Source of the DNA: CAKSXP01 sp964609305
GTDB taxonomy: Bacteria > Bacillota > Clostridia > Oscillospirales > Oscillospiraceae
NCBI GenBank assembly: GCA_964609305.1
Contig: CAZSRK010000033.1
Span: 1-23,288 of the forward strand
DNA length: 23,288 bases
Direction of reading: 5' to 3'
Of this stretch, positions 7,322 to 15,405 are shown in pieces. Position numbers and translations under genes: made by a program. The notes below the pieces were generated by a model. That model saw nothing but the letters and a program-made list of their open reading frames with translations, did no database searches and was not told where the DNA came from. How positions within the stretch are numbered: the first letter of the stretch is position 1; the number at the start of each line of letters is the position of its first letter.

Positions 7322-8260
7322 ATGTCGCTTGAGACTTATGTGAAGCTCCTCAGTGAGCATGATAATTTTCTTCTGGTCACGCATCAGCGGCCAGATGGCG
7401 ATACTCTTGGCAGCGCGGGCGCGCTGTGCAGTGCGCTGCGCCGCCGGGGGAAAACCGCGTTTCTTTACAATAATCCACAGATAACCGAAAAGTATATGCA
7501 GTATGTCAGCCGCTTTATCGCGCCGGAGAAGTTCGTACCCGGGTATATTGTCTCGGTTGATCTAGCCGACGAAGGGCTGTTCCCGCTGGGCTTTAACATG
7601 CACGTAGATCTGTGCATAGATCATCATCCATCCAACACAGGATACGCTGATGAAACGGTCGTGTGGACGGGAAAAGCCTCCTGCGGTGAGCTGATGATGG
7701 AGCTGATTAAAGAGCTGTGCGGCAATATTTCCGCTGAGGAAGCCGATCTGCTCTATATCGCCGTATCCACAGACTGCGGCTGCTTTGTATATGGTAACAC
7801 AACGGCTGAAACACATATGGCGGCCGCGGAGCTGATTGACCTGGGCGCAAATCATAAATGGCTCAACCGGGAACTGTTCCGTATGACCTCGGCCGCTCGT
7901 CTTAAGCTTGAGGGTATGATTTTTTCCAACATGCACAGCTATGATGATGACAGGATCAACTTCGCTGTCGTTACGCTTGAAATGATGGAAAAGGCGAACG
8001 CAACGGAGAACGACTGCGACGATTTGGCGTCCCTGCCGGGCAGGGTGCGCGGGTCGCGAGTCAATGTTACGATCCGGGAGCTTGTGAAGGGCAGAAAATG
8101 CAAGATATCGGTCAGGACGGGTGAAGAGGTCAATGCCAACAAGGTCTGTGCAGGTTTTGGAGGCGGTGGACATGCTATGGCTGCCGGATGTACGATAGAC
8201 GCCGATGTTGAAGAGGCGGAGCGCTTGCTTCTTGAGGAAATTAAAAAGCAATGGCAGTAA
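7322..8260 (+). CDS. nrnA: DHH-family nanoRNase / pAp phosphatase NrnA
   Basis: NrnA degrades 2-5 nt RNAs left by other RNases and dephosphorylates pAp to AMP. The 312-residue protein has the N-terminal DHH domain with HQRPDGDTLGS (21-31), VSVDLAD (78-83), the DHH triad itself at 100-102 and STDCGCF (149-155). The C-terminal DHHA1 domain ends in the substrate-binding loop GFGGGGHAMAAGC. The metal ligands expected for the family are visible. GGAGGAG lies 11 bases before the ATG. Its last 10 bases overlap the start of truB, implying translational coupling. Its place between rbfA and truB is common in Clostridia. Confidence 0.92.
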   Translation: MSLETYVKLLSEHDNFLLVTHQRPDGDTLGSAGALCSALRRRGKTAFLYNNPQITEKYMQYVSRFIAPEKFVPGYIVSVDLADEGLFPLGFNMHVDLCIDHHPSNTGYADETVVWTGKASCGELMMELIKELCGNISAEEADLLYIAVSTDCGCFVYGNTTAETHMAAAELIDLGANHKWLNRELFRMTSAARLKLEGMIFSNMHSYDDDRINFAVVTLEMMEKANATENDCDDLASLPGRVRGSRVNVTIRELVKGRKCKISVRTGEEVNANKVCAGFGGGGHAMAAGCTIDADVEEAERLLLEEIKKQWQ

Positions 8261-9129
8261 GCGGCATATTGCTTATAGACAAGCCCGGGGGCTGGACGAG
8301 CCACGACGTGGTGGCAAAGCTGAGGGGACTGTACCACGAGCGCAGGATAGGTCACTCCGGAACGCTTGACCCGATGGCAACCGGGCTGCTGGTCGTTTTC
8401 ATAGGACGGGCGACAAGAGCAGTCGAGTTTGCGGAGAATCATATCAAGGAGTATATTGCCGGACTGCGCTTGGGGCTGGAGACTGATACACAGGATATTA
8501 CCGGCAATATTTTAGCTCAGGCAGATGTGGTTGTCGGGGAAAAAGAGCTGGAAGCGGCCCTTACCCGGTTTCGCGGCAGAATTAGCCAGATACCGCCCAT
8601 GTATTCAGCCATAAAGGTGGACGGTCAGAAGCTGTATGAAGTTGCAAGGCGTGGCGGCCATGTAGAAAGGAAGCCCCGACAGATAGAGATATTCAATCTG
8701 GAACTTATGGGCAGCCGGGACGGCGACTGGATTCTCGGCGTCAAATGCTCCAAAGGTACTTATATAAGGACGCTGTGCAGCGATATAGGCAGCGCTCTTG
8801 GCTGCGGCGGTACGATGTCAAGTCTAAGAAGGATATCCTGTGGGGACTTTCGGGTCACGCAGGCACATACTATTGACGAAGTAATTCAGGCGCAGCATCG
8901 TGGGGAGGCCGCTTCTCTGCTCTTGCCGACGGATAGCCTGTTTTCCGCGTATCCCGCGGTCACGATAGATACGCAAAGCGAGAAAAAATGCCTCAGCGGC
9001 GCGCAATTTTGTCTGGATTGTGCTGACGGCACTTACAGGGTATATTCCCGCAACGGATGTTTTCTTATGTTGGGAGAGGCCGCAGGCGGCAGAATGAAAA
9101 CAATTAAGAACTTTTTTGAGGTCAGGTAA
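8251..9129 (+). CDS. truB: tRNA pseudouridine(55) synthase TruB
   Basis: TruB converts U55 of the tRNA T-arm to pseudouridine and also acts as a tRNA folding chaperone. The 292-residue protein begins GILLIDKPGGWTSHDVV and carries RRIGHSGTLDPMATG, in which Asp40 is the catalytic nucleophile. Later family motifs are IPPMYSAIKVDGQKLYEVAR and VKCSKGTYIRTLCSDIG. A small C-terminal PUA-like domain follows. The start codon lies inside the end of nrnA and the stop shares one base with the ribF start (TAATG), so translation of the three genes is probably linked. Confidence 0.96.
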   Translation: MAVSGILLIDKPGGWTSHDVVAKLRGLYHERRIGHSGTLDPMATGLLVVFIGRATRAVEFAENHIKEYIAGLRLGLETDTQDITGNILAQADVVVGEKELEAALTRFRGRISQIPPMYSAIKVDGQKLYEVARRGGHVERKPRQIEIFNLELMGSRDGDWILGVKCSKGTYIRTLCSDIGSALGCGGTMSSLRRISCGDFRVTQAHTIDEVIQAQHRGEAASLLLPTDSLFSAYPAVTIDTQSEKKCLSGAQFCLDCADGTYRVYSRNGCFLMLGEAAGGRMKTIKNFFEVR

Positions 9130-10049
9130 TGCAAACAGATAAAAACGTTGTTGCGCTCGGTTTTTTTGACGGAGTTCATATAGGACATGCAGCCCTTCTG
9201 AGCACGGTAAACCGAAGAGCGCAGCAGCTTAAAGTATCACCAGCCGTACTTAGCTTTGACACCCATCCCGATACGATAGTGCTCGGCAGACAGGTACCGC
9301 TTATAAACAGCCCTCAGGACAGGACTGAGCTTATACGGGAGTTGTTTGGGATAGACAGGACATTTGTCGTGCATTTTGATGAGAAAAAAATGCGCCAGCC
9401 CTGGCAGGAGTTCACCGATGAGCTGATTGCGGAATCTAACGCCGTACATTTTGTGGTAGGACACGATTTCCGTTTCGGCTTCAGGGGAGAAGGTACTGCT
9501 GAAAAACTCTGTGAATACGCGTTTGGATGCGGTATAGGCTGTGATATAATCCCGGCGGTCAAACTCGACGGTGTAACGGTAAGCTCAACGATTATAAGAC
9601 AAATGTTGACAGATGGACGCCTGGCGGACGCCAACAGGTTCCTTGGGCATCCGCACACTCTGACAGACATCGTGCACGAGGGCTTCAGGCTGGGACGGAC
9701 ACTTGATTTCCCGACAATCAACATGCGTTTCCCGGAGGGCACGCTCGTGCCCAAATACGGCGTTTATGCCGCGCGGGTATATTTCGACGGCGAATATCAC
9801 GAGGCGGTGACGAATATCGGCGTGCGCCCTACAGTATCAGGTAACGGCAGCGCCGTATCTGTCGAGAGCTATATTTTCGATTTTGACGGAGATCTGTACG
9901 GCAAGCAAGTTAGAATTGAATTTATGAGCTTTCTGCGGCCGGAGATTAAATTTGATTCGGTCGAGGCGTTGAAAGAACAGATTTCTAATGATTCAGGAGC
10001 GGCGATGGCTTATTTCAGATTGAACAGGGCCGTCACAAATAAACGGTAA
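9129..10049 (+). CDS. ribF: Bifunctional riboflavin kinase / FAD synthetase RibF
   Basis: RibF phosphorylates riboflavin to FMN and adenylates FMN to FAD. The 306-residue protein has the FAD synthetase nucleotidyltransferase domain first: GFFDGVHIGH (11-20), VVGHDFRFG (109-117) and SSTIIRQML (152-160). The riboflavin kinase domain follows, with GRTLDFPTINM (189-199), KYGVYAARV, VTNIGVRPT (228-235) and ESYIFDFDGDLYGK. Length and order match the family. GAGGTCAGGTA precedes the ATG, which overlaps the truB stop by one base. It is the last gene of the operon and is closed by a strong bidirectional terminator. Confidence 0.95.
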   Translation: MQTDKNVVALGFFDGVHIGHAALLSTVNRRAQQLKVSPAVLSFDTHPDTIVLGRQVPLINSPQDRTELIRELFGIDRTFVVHFDEKKMRQPWQEFTDELIAESNAVHFVVGHDFRFGFRGEGTAEKLCEYAFGCGIGCDIIPAVKLDGVTVSSTIIRQMLTDGRLADANRFLGHPHTLTDIVHEGFRLGRTLDFPTINMRFPEGTLVPKYGVYAARVYFDGEYHEAVTNIGVRPTVSGNGSAVSVESYIFDFDGDLYGKQVRIEFMSFLRPEIKFDSVEALKEQISNDSGAAMAYFRLNRAVTNKR

Positions 10050-10106
10050 ATAAAGCAGAGCGGACGCTGAGTGCTTCGATGCACAATGCGTCCGTTCTGC
10101 TTTATT
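10049..10106. terminator. Bidirectional intrinsic terminator between ribF and the exonuclease gene
   Basis: The arms at 10049-10067 (AATAAAGCAGAGCGGACGC) and 10088-10106 are 19 bases long and pair with a single G-T wobble. On the plus strand the second arm runs into TTTATT, and on the minus strand it runs into a similar T-rich end. It overlaps both stop codons, so it serves both convergent genes. Confidence 0.85.
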
Positions 10107-11088
10107 CAGCATTAGCCGCCTTTGCCGGCACTTTCTTTCTGCGCCTTTTGTGCGAGCGCTTCCGGCTGCGAGCAAGTTTTGCGTTGTAATTTTCTACTGT
10201 CGCTTCATCTGCTTTATAGACGATCTTGTTAATGGTCCAGGTATCGTCGTCTGCCTTGCGGAATTTCAGCCTCAGCAGGTAATTACCGCACTGTGGGCAG
10301 GTGGCAAGCGTCATGTAACGGCGGTCTCCCTGATCGATCCACTTTTTTGTACTAGTCGGTTTGCCGCACTCCGGACAAATGAAACCGGATACCCTTTCAT
10401 CCTCAATCGCCTCGTGTTTTGATGAATAGCCAGGCAGGGAACAGTGCTCAAGCGTCTCAGGCCCCGACTGGTCGGAAGAATTCTTAGGCAATCTGGTGGC
10501 CAAAAGCCGCTCCGCGTCGCTGTATTGTACCAGACCTCTTTCAAGATCCAGCTTGGAGCACACCAGCGCGGTATTATACGCGTCTCCCAGCGCGTCATGC
10601 GCCGTTCTCGTTTGTTCGATTCCGAAATGCTCCATAGCGGTGGCAAGAGATTTCTGGTTGCGGTCGCCGTCGGTCTGCAGGTTATAGATAAGCTGCAGAT
10701 TGACCCATTTGTCTATCCAGTCCCAGTCGAGATCGTGTATTATGATGTTCTGTTCCATAATACCCTTGTCGTCGTAACCCCAGGTAAGAAAAGTGCAGTT
10801 TTCGCCGCACCATTCACGGAACTGCTCAAACGCCTCGGCAAAAGGAACCCCGTTTTTCAGCCTGTCCTTATCAAAGCCGGTGAGCTTTTTTACCTTGTAA
10901 TGTATACGCCTGAAGTAGATCGGCCGTATGTCGATCTGGAATTCCTCGCCCGGCCGAAAATCATCAGTCAGCTTGACCGCACCGATCTGGATTATCTCCC
11001 CTCGGAGATGTATCGGAAGTTTATTGAATACCGAGGCTTGGGACGACATTGCCTGGTTCCACTCCAGGTCAATAACGATGTAGGCCAT
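10102..11088 (-). CDS. DEDDh 3'-5' exonuclease with C-terminal zinc ribbon
   Basis: The first 180 residues form an RNase T/DnaQ-type exonuclease domain. Metal ligands are visible: Asp7 and Glu9 in VIDLEWNQ, an Asp in WGYDD (about 106), and His164 and Asp169 in AHDALGDAYNT. Residues about 190-235 look like a linker. A four-cysteine zinc ribbon follows (CPEC at 238-241 and CPQC at 264-267), and the protein ends in a very basic tail (ARSRKRSHKRRRKK). The whole is 328 residues. It should trim the 3' ends of DNA or RNA; KapD-like exonucleases are the nearest relatives I recognise. The start MAYIVIDLEW fits the family, but the AAAGGA site sits 13 bases away, and an ATG four codons earlier (11100) is too close to it, so the start is uncertain. 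Confidence 0.85.
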   Translation of the reverse strand: MAYIVIDLEWNQAMSSQASVFNKLPIHLRGEIIQIGAVKLTDDFRPGEEFQIDIRPIYFRRIHYKVKKLTGFDKDRLKNGVPFAEAFEQFREWCGENCTFLTWGYDDKGIMEQNIIIHDLDWDWIDKWVNLQLIYNLQTDGDRNQKSLATAMEHFGIEQTRTAHDALGDAYNTALVCSKLDLERGLVQYSDAERLLATRLPKNSSDQSGPETLEHCSLPGYSSKHEAIEDERVSGFICPECGKPTSTKKWIDQGDRRYMTLATCPQCGNYLLRLKFRKADDDTWTINKIVYKADEATVENYNAKLARSRKRSHKRRRKKVPAKAANAE

Positions 11089-11118
11089 ATTACATATCAT
11101 ATCCTTTCAAACTACCAC

Positions 11119-11148
11119 ATTATATCATATAAAGGAATGTCGATACAA
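11119..11148 (-). promoter_or_regulatory. Candidate promoter for the exonuclease gene
   Basis: Read on the minus strand, TTGTAT (11148-11143) and a perfect TATAAT (11124-11119) are separated by 18 bases, about 20-30 bases upstream of the start codon. Confidence 0.6.
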
Positions 11149-11192
11149 CACATTTATTTTTCCGGCGACAATATGGCGCATATGTTTTGTGA

Positions 11193-11221
11193 TTGCCAAT
11201 AAAATATAGTTGTGCTATACT
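11193..11221 (+). promoter_or_regulatory. Sigma-A promoter for ddl-murF
   Basis: TTGCCA (11193-11198), a 17-base spacer and TATACT (11216-11221) match the consensus well. Transcription should begin near 11228. A perfect tandem repeat of ATGTAGCA (11222-11229 and 11230-11237) follows the -10 box directly. Confidence 0.75.
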
Positions 11222-11262
11222 ATGTAGCAATGTAGCAATTAAACCCGAAGGGAGCTGTAACT

Positions 11263-12300
11263 ATGAAAGTAGCAGTATTGTGCGGCGGCCTGTCAAACGA
11301 GCGCGACGTTTCCATAAGCACGGGGACCGGCGTTGTCAACGCTTTACGGGCAAAAGGGCACAAGGCTGTCCTGATTGACCTGTTTTTTGGATATCAGGGC
11401 AAATACAGCGATCCGAACGAGGTATTTGACGCACCTTGCGATAACGAGAGCTATACTGTCGCTGAAACGACTCCGGATATTGAAAAGATAAAGGCCAGCC
11501 GCAAACAGGATAATGACAGCGTAATGGGAGACAATGTCATAGAGATCTGCCGGTGTGCGGATATGACCTTTCTCGCATTGCATGGAGATATCGGCGAAAA
11601 TGGCAAGCTTCAGGCGGCTTTTGATATTGCTGGTGTCAGATATACTGGAAGCGGGTATCTGGGCAGCGCCATTGCAATGAATAAAGCACTGTCAAAAAAG
11701 CTTTTTCTCCAAAGCGGGATACCTACACCGCCTAGCATAACTCTGCGCAGGGGAGAGCCTTATCCGGATACGATTGTATACCCATGTGTTGTAAAGCCCT
11801 GTTCCGGCGGCTCCAGCGTCGGTACGTCTATCGTGCGTTCTCAGGAAGAGTTCCAGGCCGCTGCGGAGCTGGCATTTAAATATGAGGACAGTATCATTGT
11901 CGAAAAATACATATCCGGGCGCGAACTGACTGTCGGAGTTATAGAGGGAAAGGCCATGCCGGTGATCGAGATAATTGTCAAGGACGGCTTTTACGACTAT
12001 AAAAACAAATATCAGGCCGGCGCGACCCTGGAGGTTTGCCCTGCGCAGATAACTCCGGAGCAGACGGAAAAGGTGCAGCGACTTGCCGAACGGGTCATGC
12101 AATGCCTTATGATAGACTGCTATTGCCGTTCCGATTTTATAATGGATAGCACCGACGGCGAGATATACTGCTTTGAGGCCAACACTCTTCCCGGTATGAC
12201 TCCAACGAGCCTGATACCACAGATGGCAACCGCCGAGGGAATGGACTTCGGCCAGCTCTGTGAGAAGATAATCGAAAGCGCACTGAAGAAGTATGAATAA
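11263..12300 (+). CDS. ddl: D-alanine--D-alanine ligase
   Basis: Ddl joins two D-Ala molecules with ATP for use in peptidoglycan precursors. The 345-residue ATP-grasp protein begins with the family motif VLCGGLSNERDVSIST. It carries ALHGDIGENGKLQ, TGSGYLGSAIAMNKALSK, VVKPCSGGSSVGTS, and the metal-binding end FEANTLPGMTPTSL. The omega-loop YKNKYQAG has the Lys-Tyr pair found in D-Ala-D-Ala ligases rather than the His of vancomycin-type D-Lac ligases. The family usually has Asp where HGDIGENG has Asn. GGGAG lies about 8 bases before the ATG. It forms an operon with murF, 15 bases downstream, which uses its product. Confidence 0.94.
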   Translation: MKVAVLCGGLSNERDVSISTGTGVVNALRAKGHKAVLIDLFFGYQGKYSDPNEVFDAPCDNESYTVAETTPDIEKIKASRKQDNDSVMGDNVIEICRCADMTFLALHGDIGENGKLQAAFDIAGVRYTGSGYLGSAIAMNKALSKKLFLQSGIPTPPSITLRRGEPYPDTIVYPCVVKPCSGGSSVGTSIVRSQEEFQAAAELAFKYEDSIIVEKYISGRELTVGVIEGKAMPVIEIIVKDGFYDYKNKYQAGATLEVCPAQITPEQTEKVQRLAERVMQCLMIDCYCRSDFIMDSTDGEIYCFEANTLPGMTPTSLIPQMATAEGMDFGQLCEKIIESALKKYE

Positions 12301-12315
12301 GGAGGCATTCTTTTA

Positions 12316-13689
12316 TTGAAAGGAATGACTATCGAGAAAATAGCAAAAGCCTGCGGCGGCGTTATGATCGGATGCTGCGACATGTATGGCGTTGGGGTCA
12401 GCTCTGTCGTAACCGACAGCAGACAGGTCCGGTCTGGCAGCCTGTTTATCGCGCTTCAAGGTGAAAACAGCGACGGTCACGACTATATTGACAGCGCGTT
12501 TGAAAACGGTGCCTTCTGCTGCGTTTCCGAGCGGGAGCTTGATAACCCGAAGGGTATATATATTCTTGTTGATTCGACTTACGACGCAATCGGGAAGATT
12601 GCGTCGTACTATCGCTCGTGCCTTGACATACCGGTTATTGGAATAACCGGGAGTGTGGGCAAGACGACTGCCAAAGAGATGATCGCCTCGGTCCTGTCCC
12701 AGAGATATAATGTGCTGAAAACCGAGAAAAACAACAACAACAATCTTGGAGTTCCGCTGACCATACTTAGGATCCAGCCGGAGCATGAGGTTGCAGTCGT
12801 TGAGATGGGTATTTCGCATTTCGGAGAGATGGCAGATATGGCGGCAATCGCGAGGCCCGATATGGCCCTGTTCACTGTGATAGGGTATTCCCATCTGGAA
12901 TCTCTGGGCGACCGTGATGGGGTTATGCGCGCAAAGACCGAAATGCTTGAGTACATGCCGGCGGACGGCAAGTTGTTCCTCAACGGTGACGACGACAAGC
13001 TCGCGAACCTTGAATGTAGGCAGCAGAGAATAACATATGGCCTTGACTGCTCATGTGACTTCTATGCACAGGATATACATCTGCTTGACAATGCCGGCAT
13101 GGGCTGCACCATATTCTGCCGCGGACGCGGGATTGACGACGTCGAGATACCGGCATTTGGGGCGCATATGGTCTATGCTGCGCTGGAGGGCGCCGCCGTC
13201 GGCGCGGAATTCGGACTTACAGACGACGAGATAAGGGCCGGTATCGCTGCATACGAGACGGTCGGATACAGGTCTCTGCTCGAGAAAACGGATGGGCTGA
13301 CAATAATTAATGACTGCTACAATTCTAATCCGAACTCCGTTACATCCGCACTTATGAGCCTCTCGACGCTTCCGGGCAGGCATATATGTATACTCGGCGA
13401 CATGCTTGAACTGGGCGAAATGTCGCAGCAATTACATCGCCAGGTCGGTGAATATGCTGCGCACAGCGGCGCGGATGTCATCATCGCCTGCGGCAAGCTG
13501 GCTGAGGATATATACAAAGGTGCCAGGGAAAGCGGGAAACAGACAGACACCTGGTATTTCCCGGACAAGGAATCGCTGTATTCCGTCTTACCGGGTCTTA
13601 TCTCTGCCGGAGATGCGATTTTGGTAAAGGCATCACGCGGGATGCGGTTTGAGGATGTCGTAAAGGCGATAAAGGAAACAGGAAAATAA
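12316..13689 (+). CDS. murF: UDP-MurNAc-tripeptide--D-Ala-D-Ala ligase MurF
   Basis: MurF adds the D-Ala-D-Ala dipeptide to UDP-MurNAc-tripeptide in the cytoplasm, the last cytoplasmic step before lipid I. The 457-residue protein has the N-terminal UDP-binding region (VVTDSRQVRSGSLFIALQGE), the P-loop GITGSVGKTT (109-118), the KNNNNNLGVPLT loop, VEMG, and the C-terminal domain with INDCYNSNPNS and LGDMLELG. The start is a TTG with GGAGG (12301-12305) 10 bases upstream. The in-frame ATG at 12325 has its only possible site abutting it, and the family start (MKGMTIEKIAKACGG) also supports TTG. It follows ddl directly. Confidence 0.94.
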   Translation: MKGMTIEKIAKACGGVMIGCCDMYGVGVSSVVTDSRQVRSGSLFIALQGENSDGHDYIDSAFENGAFCCVSERELDNPKGIYILVDSTYDAIGKIASYYRSCLDIPVIGITGSVGKTTAKEMIASVLSQRYNVLKTEKNNNNNLGVPLTILRIQPEHEVAVVEMGISHFGEMADMAAIARPDMALFTVIGYSHLESLGDRDGVMRAKTEMLEYMPADGKLFLNGDDDKLANLECRQQRITYGLDCSCDFYAQDIHLLDNAGMGCTIFCRGRGIDDVEIPAFGAHMVYAALEGAAVGAEFGLTDDEIRAGIAAYETVGYRSLLEKTDGLTIINDCYNSNPNSVTSALMSLSTLPGRHICILGDMLELGEMSQQLHRQVGEYAAHSGADVIIACGKLAEDIYKGARESGKQTDTWYFPDKESLYSVLPGLISAGDAILVKASRGMRFEDVVKAIKETGK

Positions 13690-13691
13690 AT

Positions 13692-13715
13692 AGCCGGCTC
13701 CGAATGGAGCCAGCT
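13692..13715 (-). terminator. Hairpin between murF and the convergent kinase-like gene
   Basis: The arms AGCCGGCTCC (13692-13701) and GGAGCCAGCT (13706-13715) pair with one mismatch around GAAT. Read on the minus strand, the stem is followed by ATTTATTTT, a weak U-rich tract. On the plus strand it is followed by purines, so it suits the minus-strand gene better. Confidence 0.5.
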
Positions 13716-13729
13716 GTAAAAAAGGCAGA

Positions 13730-14341
13730 TTATTTACCGATATATGTAAGAATTGTATCTACTGCACCGTCGATACCGGACTTCTCAGTGTTTATGCAAA
13801 GATCGTATGCGTGGATATCGGTCCAGCTCTCACCAGTGTAGTATTTGTGATAATTCATGCGGGCTTTATCGGCTTTCATAAGCTTGTCAGCGATGCCTTT
13901 CTCCGGCATTTTGTAGACCTCTACCGCACGCTGCGCACGATCTTCCATGCTGCTGTGCAGGAATACGCTGACGCAATTGAAATCCTCGCGAAGGATGTAT
14001 CCACCGCAGCGGCCGAGGATGACACAGCTTCCCTTGGAGGCCAGATCTCTTATAACAGAGGTCTGCGCAAAGAAGGCCTTGTCGTTGACAGGCATCTCAT
14101 ACTGCACAAAAAACGCGCCCGGCGCCTGCTGGATGCTGGCGGCCAGATTGCATAGGAAGGTTGACCTTGCGGACTCCTCGTTGTTGCGGATAAATTCCGG
14201 CGACAATCCGCTCTTTTCAGCGGCAAGCTCGATTATTTCCTTGTCGTAATAGGGGATCCCAAGCTTGTCGGAAAGCTTCTGTCCGACAAGTCGCCCACCA
14301 CTGGCAAACTGACGACTGATTGCAATGATGACGTTTTCCAT
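13730..14341 (-). CDS. Cytidylate kinase-like family protein
   Basis: The 203-residue protein begins MENVIIAISRQFASGGRLVG, a P-loop variant typical of the cytidylate-kinase-like family (PF13189). This is followed by KLGIPYYDKEIIELAAEKSG and, later, GSCVILGRCGGYILRE, which matches the usual 'iGR.a..il' region. Members are common in gut Clostridia, but their substrate is not established; they are distinct from the essential Cmk. The frame is open for 64 more codons upstream, but that stretch is AT-rich and unlike protein. GGAGG (minus strand, 14352-14348) lies 6 bases before the chosen ATG. The gene is divergent from nfnA and shares a 212-base AT-rich gap with it. A TATAAT (minus, about 14395) may be its -10 box. 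Confidence 0.85.
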   Translation of the reverse strand: MENVIIAISRQFASGGRLVGQKLSDKLGIPYYDKEIIELAAEKSGLSPEFIRNNEESARSTFLCNLAASIQQAPGAFFVQYEMPVNDKAFFAQTSVIRDLASKGSCVILGRCGGYILREDFNCVSVFLHSSMEDRAQRAVEVYKMPEKGIADKLMKADKARMNYHKYYTGESWTDIHAYDLCINTEKSGIDGAVDTILTYIGK

Positions 14342-14503
14342 AATGTGCCTCCATTTCACAAACCATATTTTACTATGACTCGTATTGGTACAATAATTAT
14401 AACATAACAGACGGGGAAGATGAAAGAGTTTTTGTATAAAAGCGTGAATTATTTTTTTTACAATAATTACACTGAAAAAAATTATACATTTCTTAAAATA
14501 ATA

Positions 14504-14512
14504 TGATATAAT
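14504..14512 (+). promoter_or_regulatory. Extended -10 promoter for nfnAB
   Basis: TGATATAAT combines a perfect -10 box (14507-14512) with the TGn extension. The -35 region is weak (TACATT at 14485-14490, 16-base spacing). The surroundings are strongly AT-rich. The start codon of nfnA lies about 42 bases downstream. Confidence 0.6.
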
Positions 14513-14553
14513 TATCGAACAGTTAGAATACATATTGAAAACGAGGTATTGAT

Positions 14554-15405
14554 ATGTTCAAAATTGTAAGCAAGCGCGTGCTCAATGAAGCCGGCACAAC
14601 CACTGAGATGGTAATCGAGGCGCCTCTTGTCGCCAGGAAATGCAAGGCTGGACAGTTCATCATTTTCCGTATTGATGAGTTCGGCGAGAGGGTACCCCTC
14701 ACCATTGCAGATTACGACCGCGAAAAGGGGACTGTAACCATCATGTTCCAGCCCGCCGGAAAATCCACTCAGATGCTCAATCAGATGGAGCCCGGCGATT
14801 ATCTTGCCGACTTTGTAGGACCTCTTGGAAAGCCCACCGAGATGGAAGGGCTTAAGCGTGTCGCCGTTGTCGGCGGCGGCGTCGGCTGTGCCATTGCGTA
14901 CCCTGTCGCCAAGGGGATGCATGATGCCGGCATCGAGGTCGATATGATTGCCGGTTTCCGCAGTAAGGATATCGTCATCCTCGAGGACGAGATGCGCGCC
15001 GGCTGCACCAATCTTTACATAACCACCGACGATGGCAGCTACGGTGAAAAGGGATTCACGACCGACAAACTCAAGGAGCTTATCGAGTCCGGGCGCGAAT
15101 ATGACGAGGTCGTCGCCATCGGTCCCACCGTTATGATGAAGTTTGTTTGTGTTGCAACAAAGCCTTATAATGTCAAGACTGTCGTTTCACTTAACCCTAT
15201 TATGATCGACGGCACCGGAATGTGCGGAGGCTGCCGTGTCACTGTCGGAGGGGAGACCAAGTTCGCCTGTGTTGACGGACCTGAGTTTGACGGACATCTC
15301 GTCGATTGGGACGAGCTGCTCAAGCGCAATGCTATCTACAAGGATGAAGAGACTGAGGCAAATGAGCATGTTTGCCGCATTACAGGAGGAGTACGTCATG
15401 CCTAA
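14554..15405 (+). CDS. nfnA: Ferredoxin:NADP+ transhydrogenase small subunit NfnA
   Basis: NfnA is the FAD/NAD-binding partner of NfnB. Together they couple NADH and ferredoxin oxidation to NADP+ reduction by electron bifurcation in anaerobes. The 283-residue protein has an FAD-binding barrel (ERVPLTIADYD), an NAD-binding fold (VVGGGVGCAIAYPVAKG) and a C-terminal [2Fe-2S] site, DGTGMCGGCRVTV then FAC, spaced C-x2-C-x11-C. The family includes 'sulfide/dihydroorotate dehydrogenase-like' electron-transfer proteins such as PyrK, but the adjoining NfnB settles the identity. GAGGTAT precedes the ATG. It overlaps nfnB by 8 bases, so the two subunits are probably made in step. Confidence 0.92.
   Translation: MFKIVSKRVLNEAGTTTEMVIEAPLVARKCKAGQFIIFRIDEFGERVPLTIADYDREKGTVTIMFQPAGKSTQMLNQMEPGDYLADFVGPLGKPTEMEGLKRVAVVGGGVGCAIAYPVAKGMHDAGIEVDMIAGFRSKDIVILEDEMRAGCTNLYITTDDGSYGEKGFTTDKLKELIESGREYDEVVAIGPTVMMKFVCVATKPYNVKTVVSLNPIMIDGTGMCGGCRVTVGGETKFACVDGPEFDGHLVDWDELLKRNAIYKDEETEANEHVCRITGGVRHA

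Noticed and set aside
2299..10049. Insertion or transfer within the translation operon (nrnA present, ylxP absent)
   Set aside because: This order is common in Clostridia, gene junctions are tight, and base composition looks uniform, so there is no sign of a foreign insert.
10444..11202. 252-codon plus-strand open frame over the exonuclease gene
   Set aside because: The minus-strand frame has DEDDh and zinc-ribbon motifs and its own promoter. The plus-strand frame lacks a start site and runs through promoter DNA.
11222..11237. Tandem ATGTAGCA copies as the start of a CRISPR or longer repeat array
   Set aside because: There are only two 8-base copies with no spacers, and nothing similar continues on either side.
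14342..14533. 64-codon N-terminal extension of the cytidylate-kinase-like gene
   Set aside because: The stretch is AT-rich non-coding DNA with promoter-like elements, and the ATG at 14341 has a good GGAGG site and the family's usual first residues.
15236..15397. 54-codon upstream extension of nfnB
   Set aside because: It overlaps the nfnA coding end in another frame, and AGGAGG plus the family start MPN place the start at 15398.
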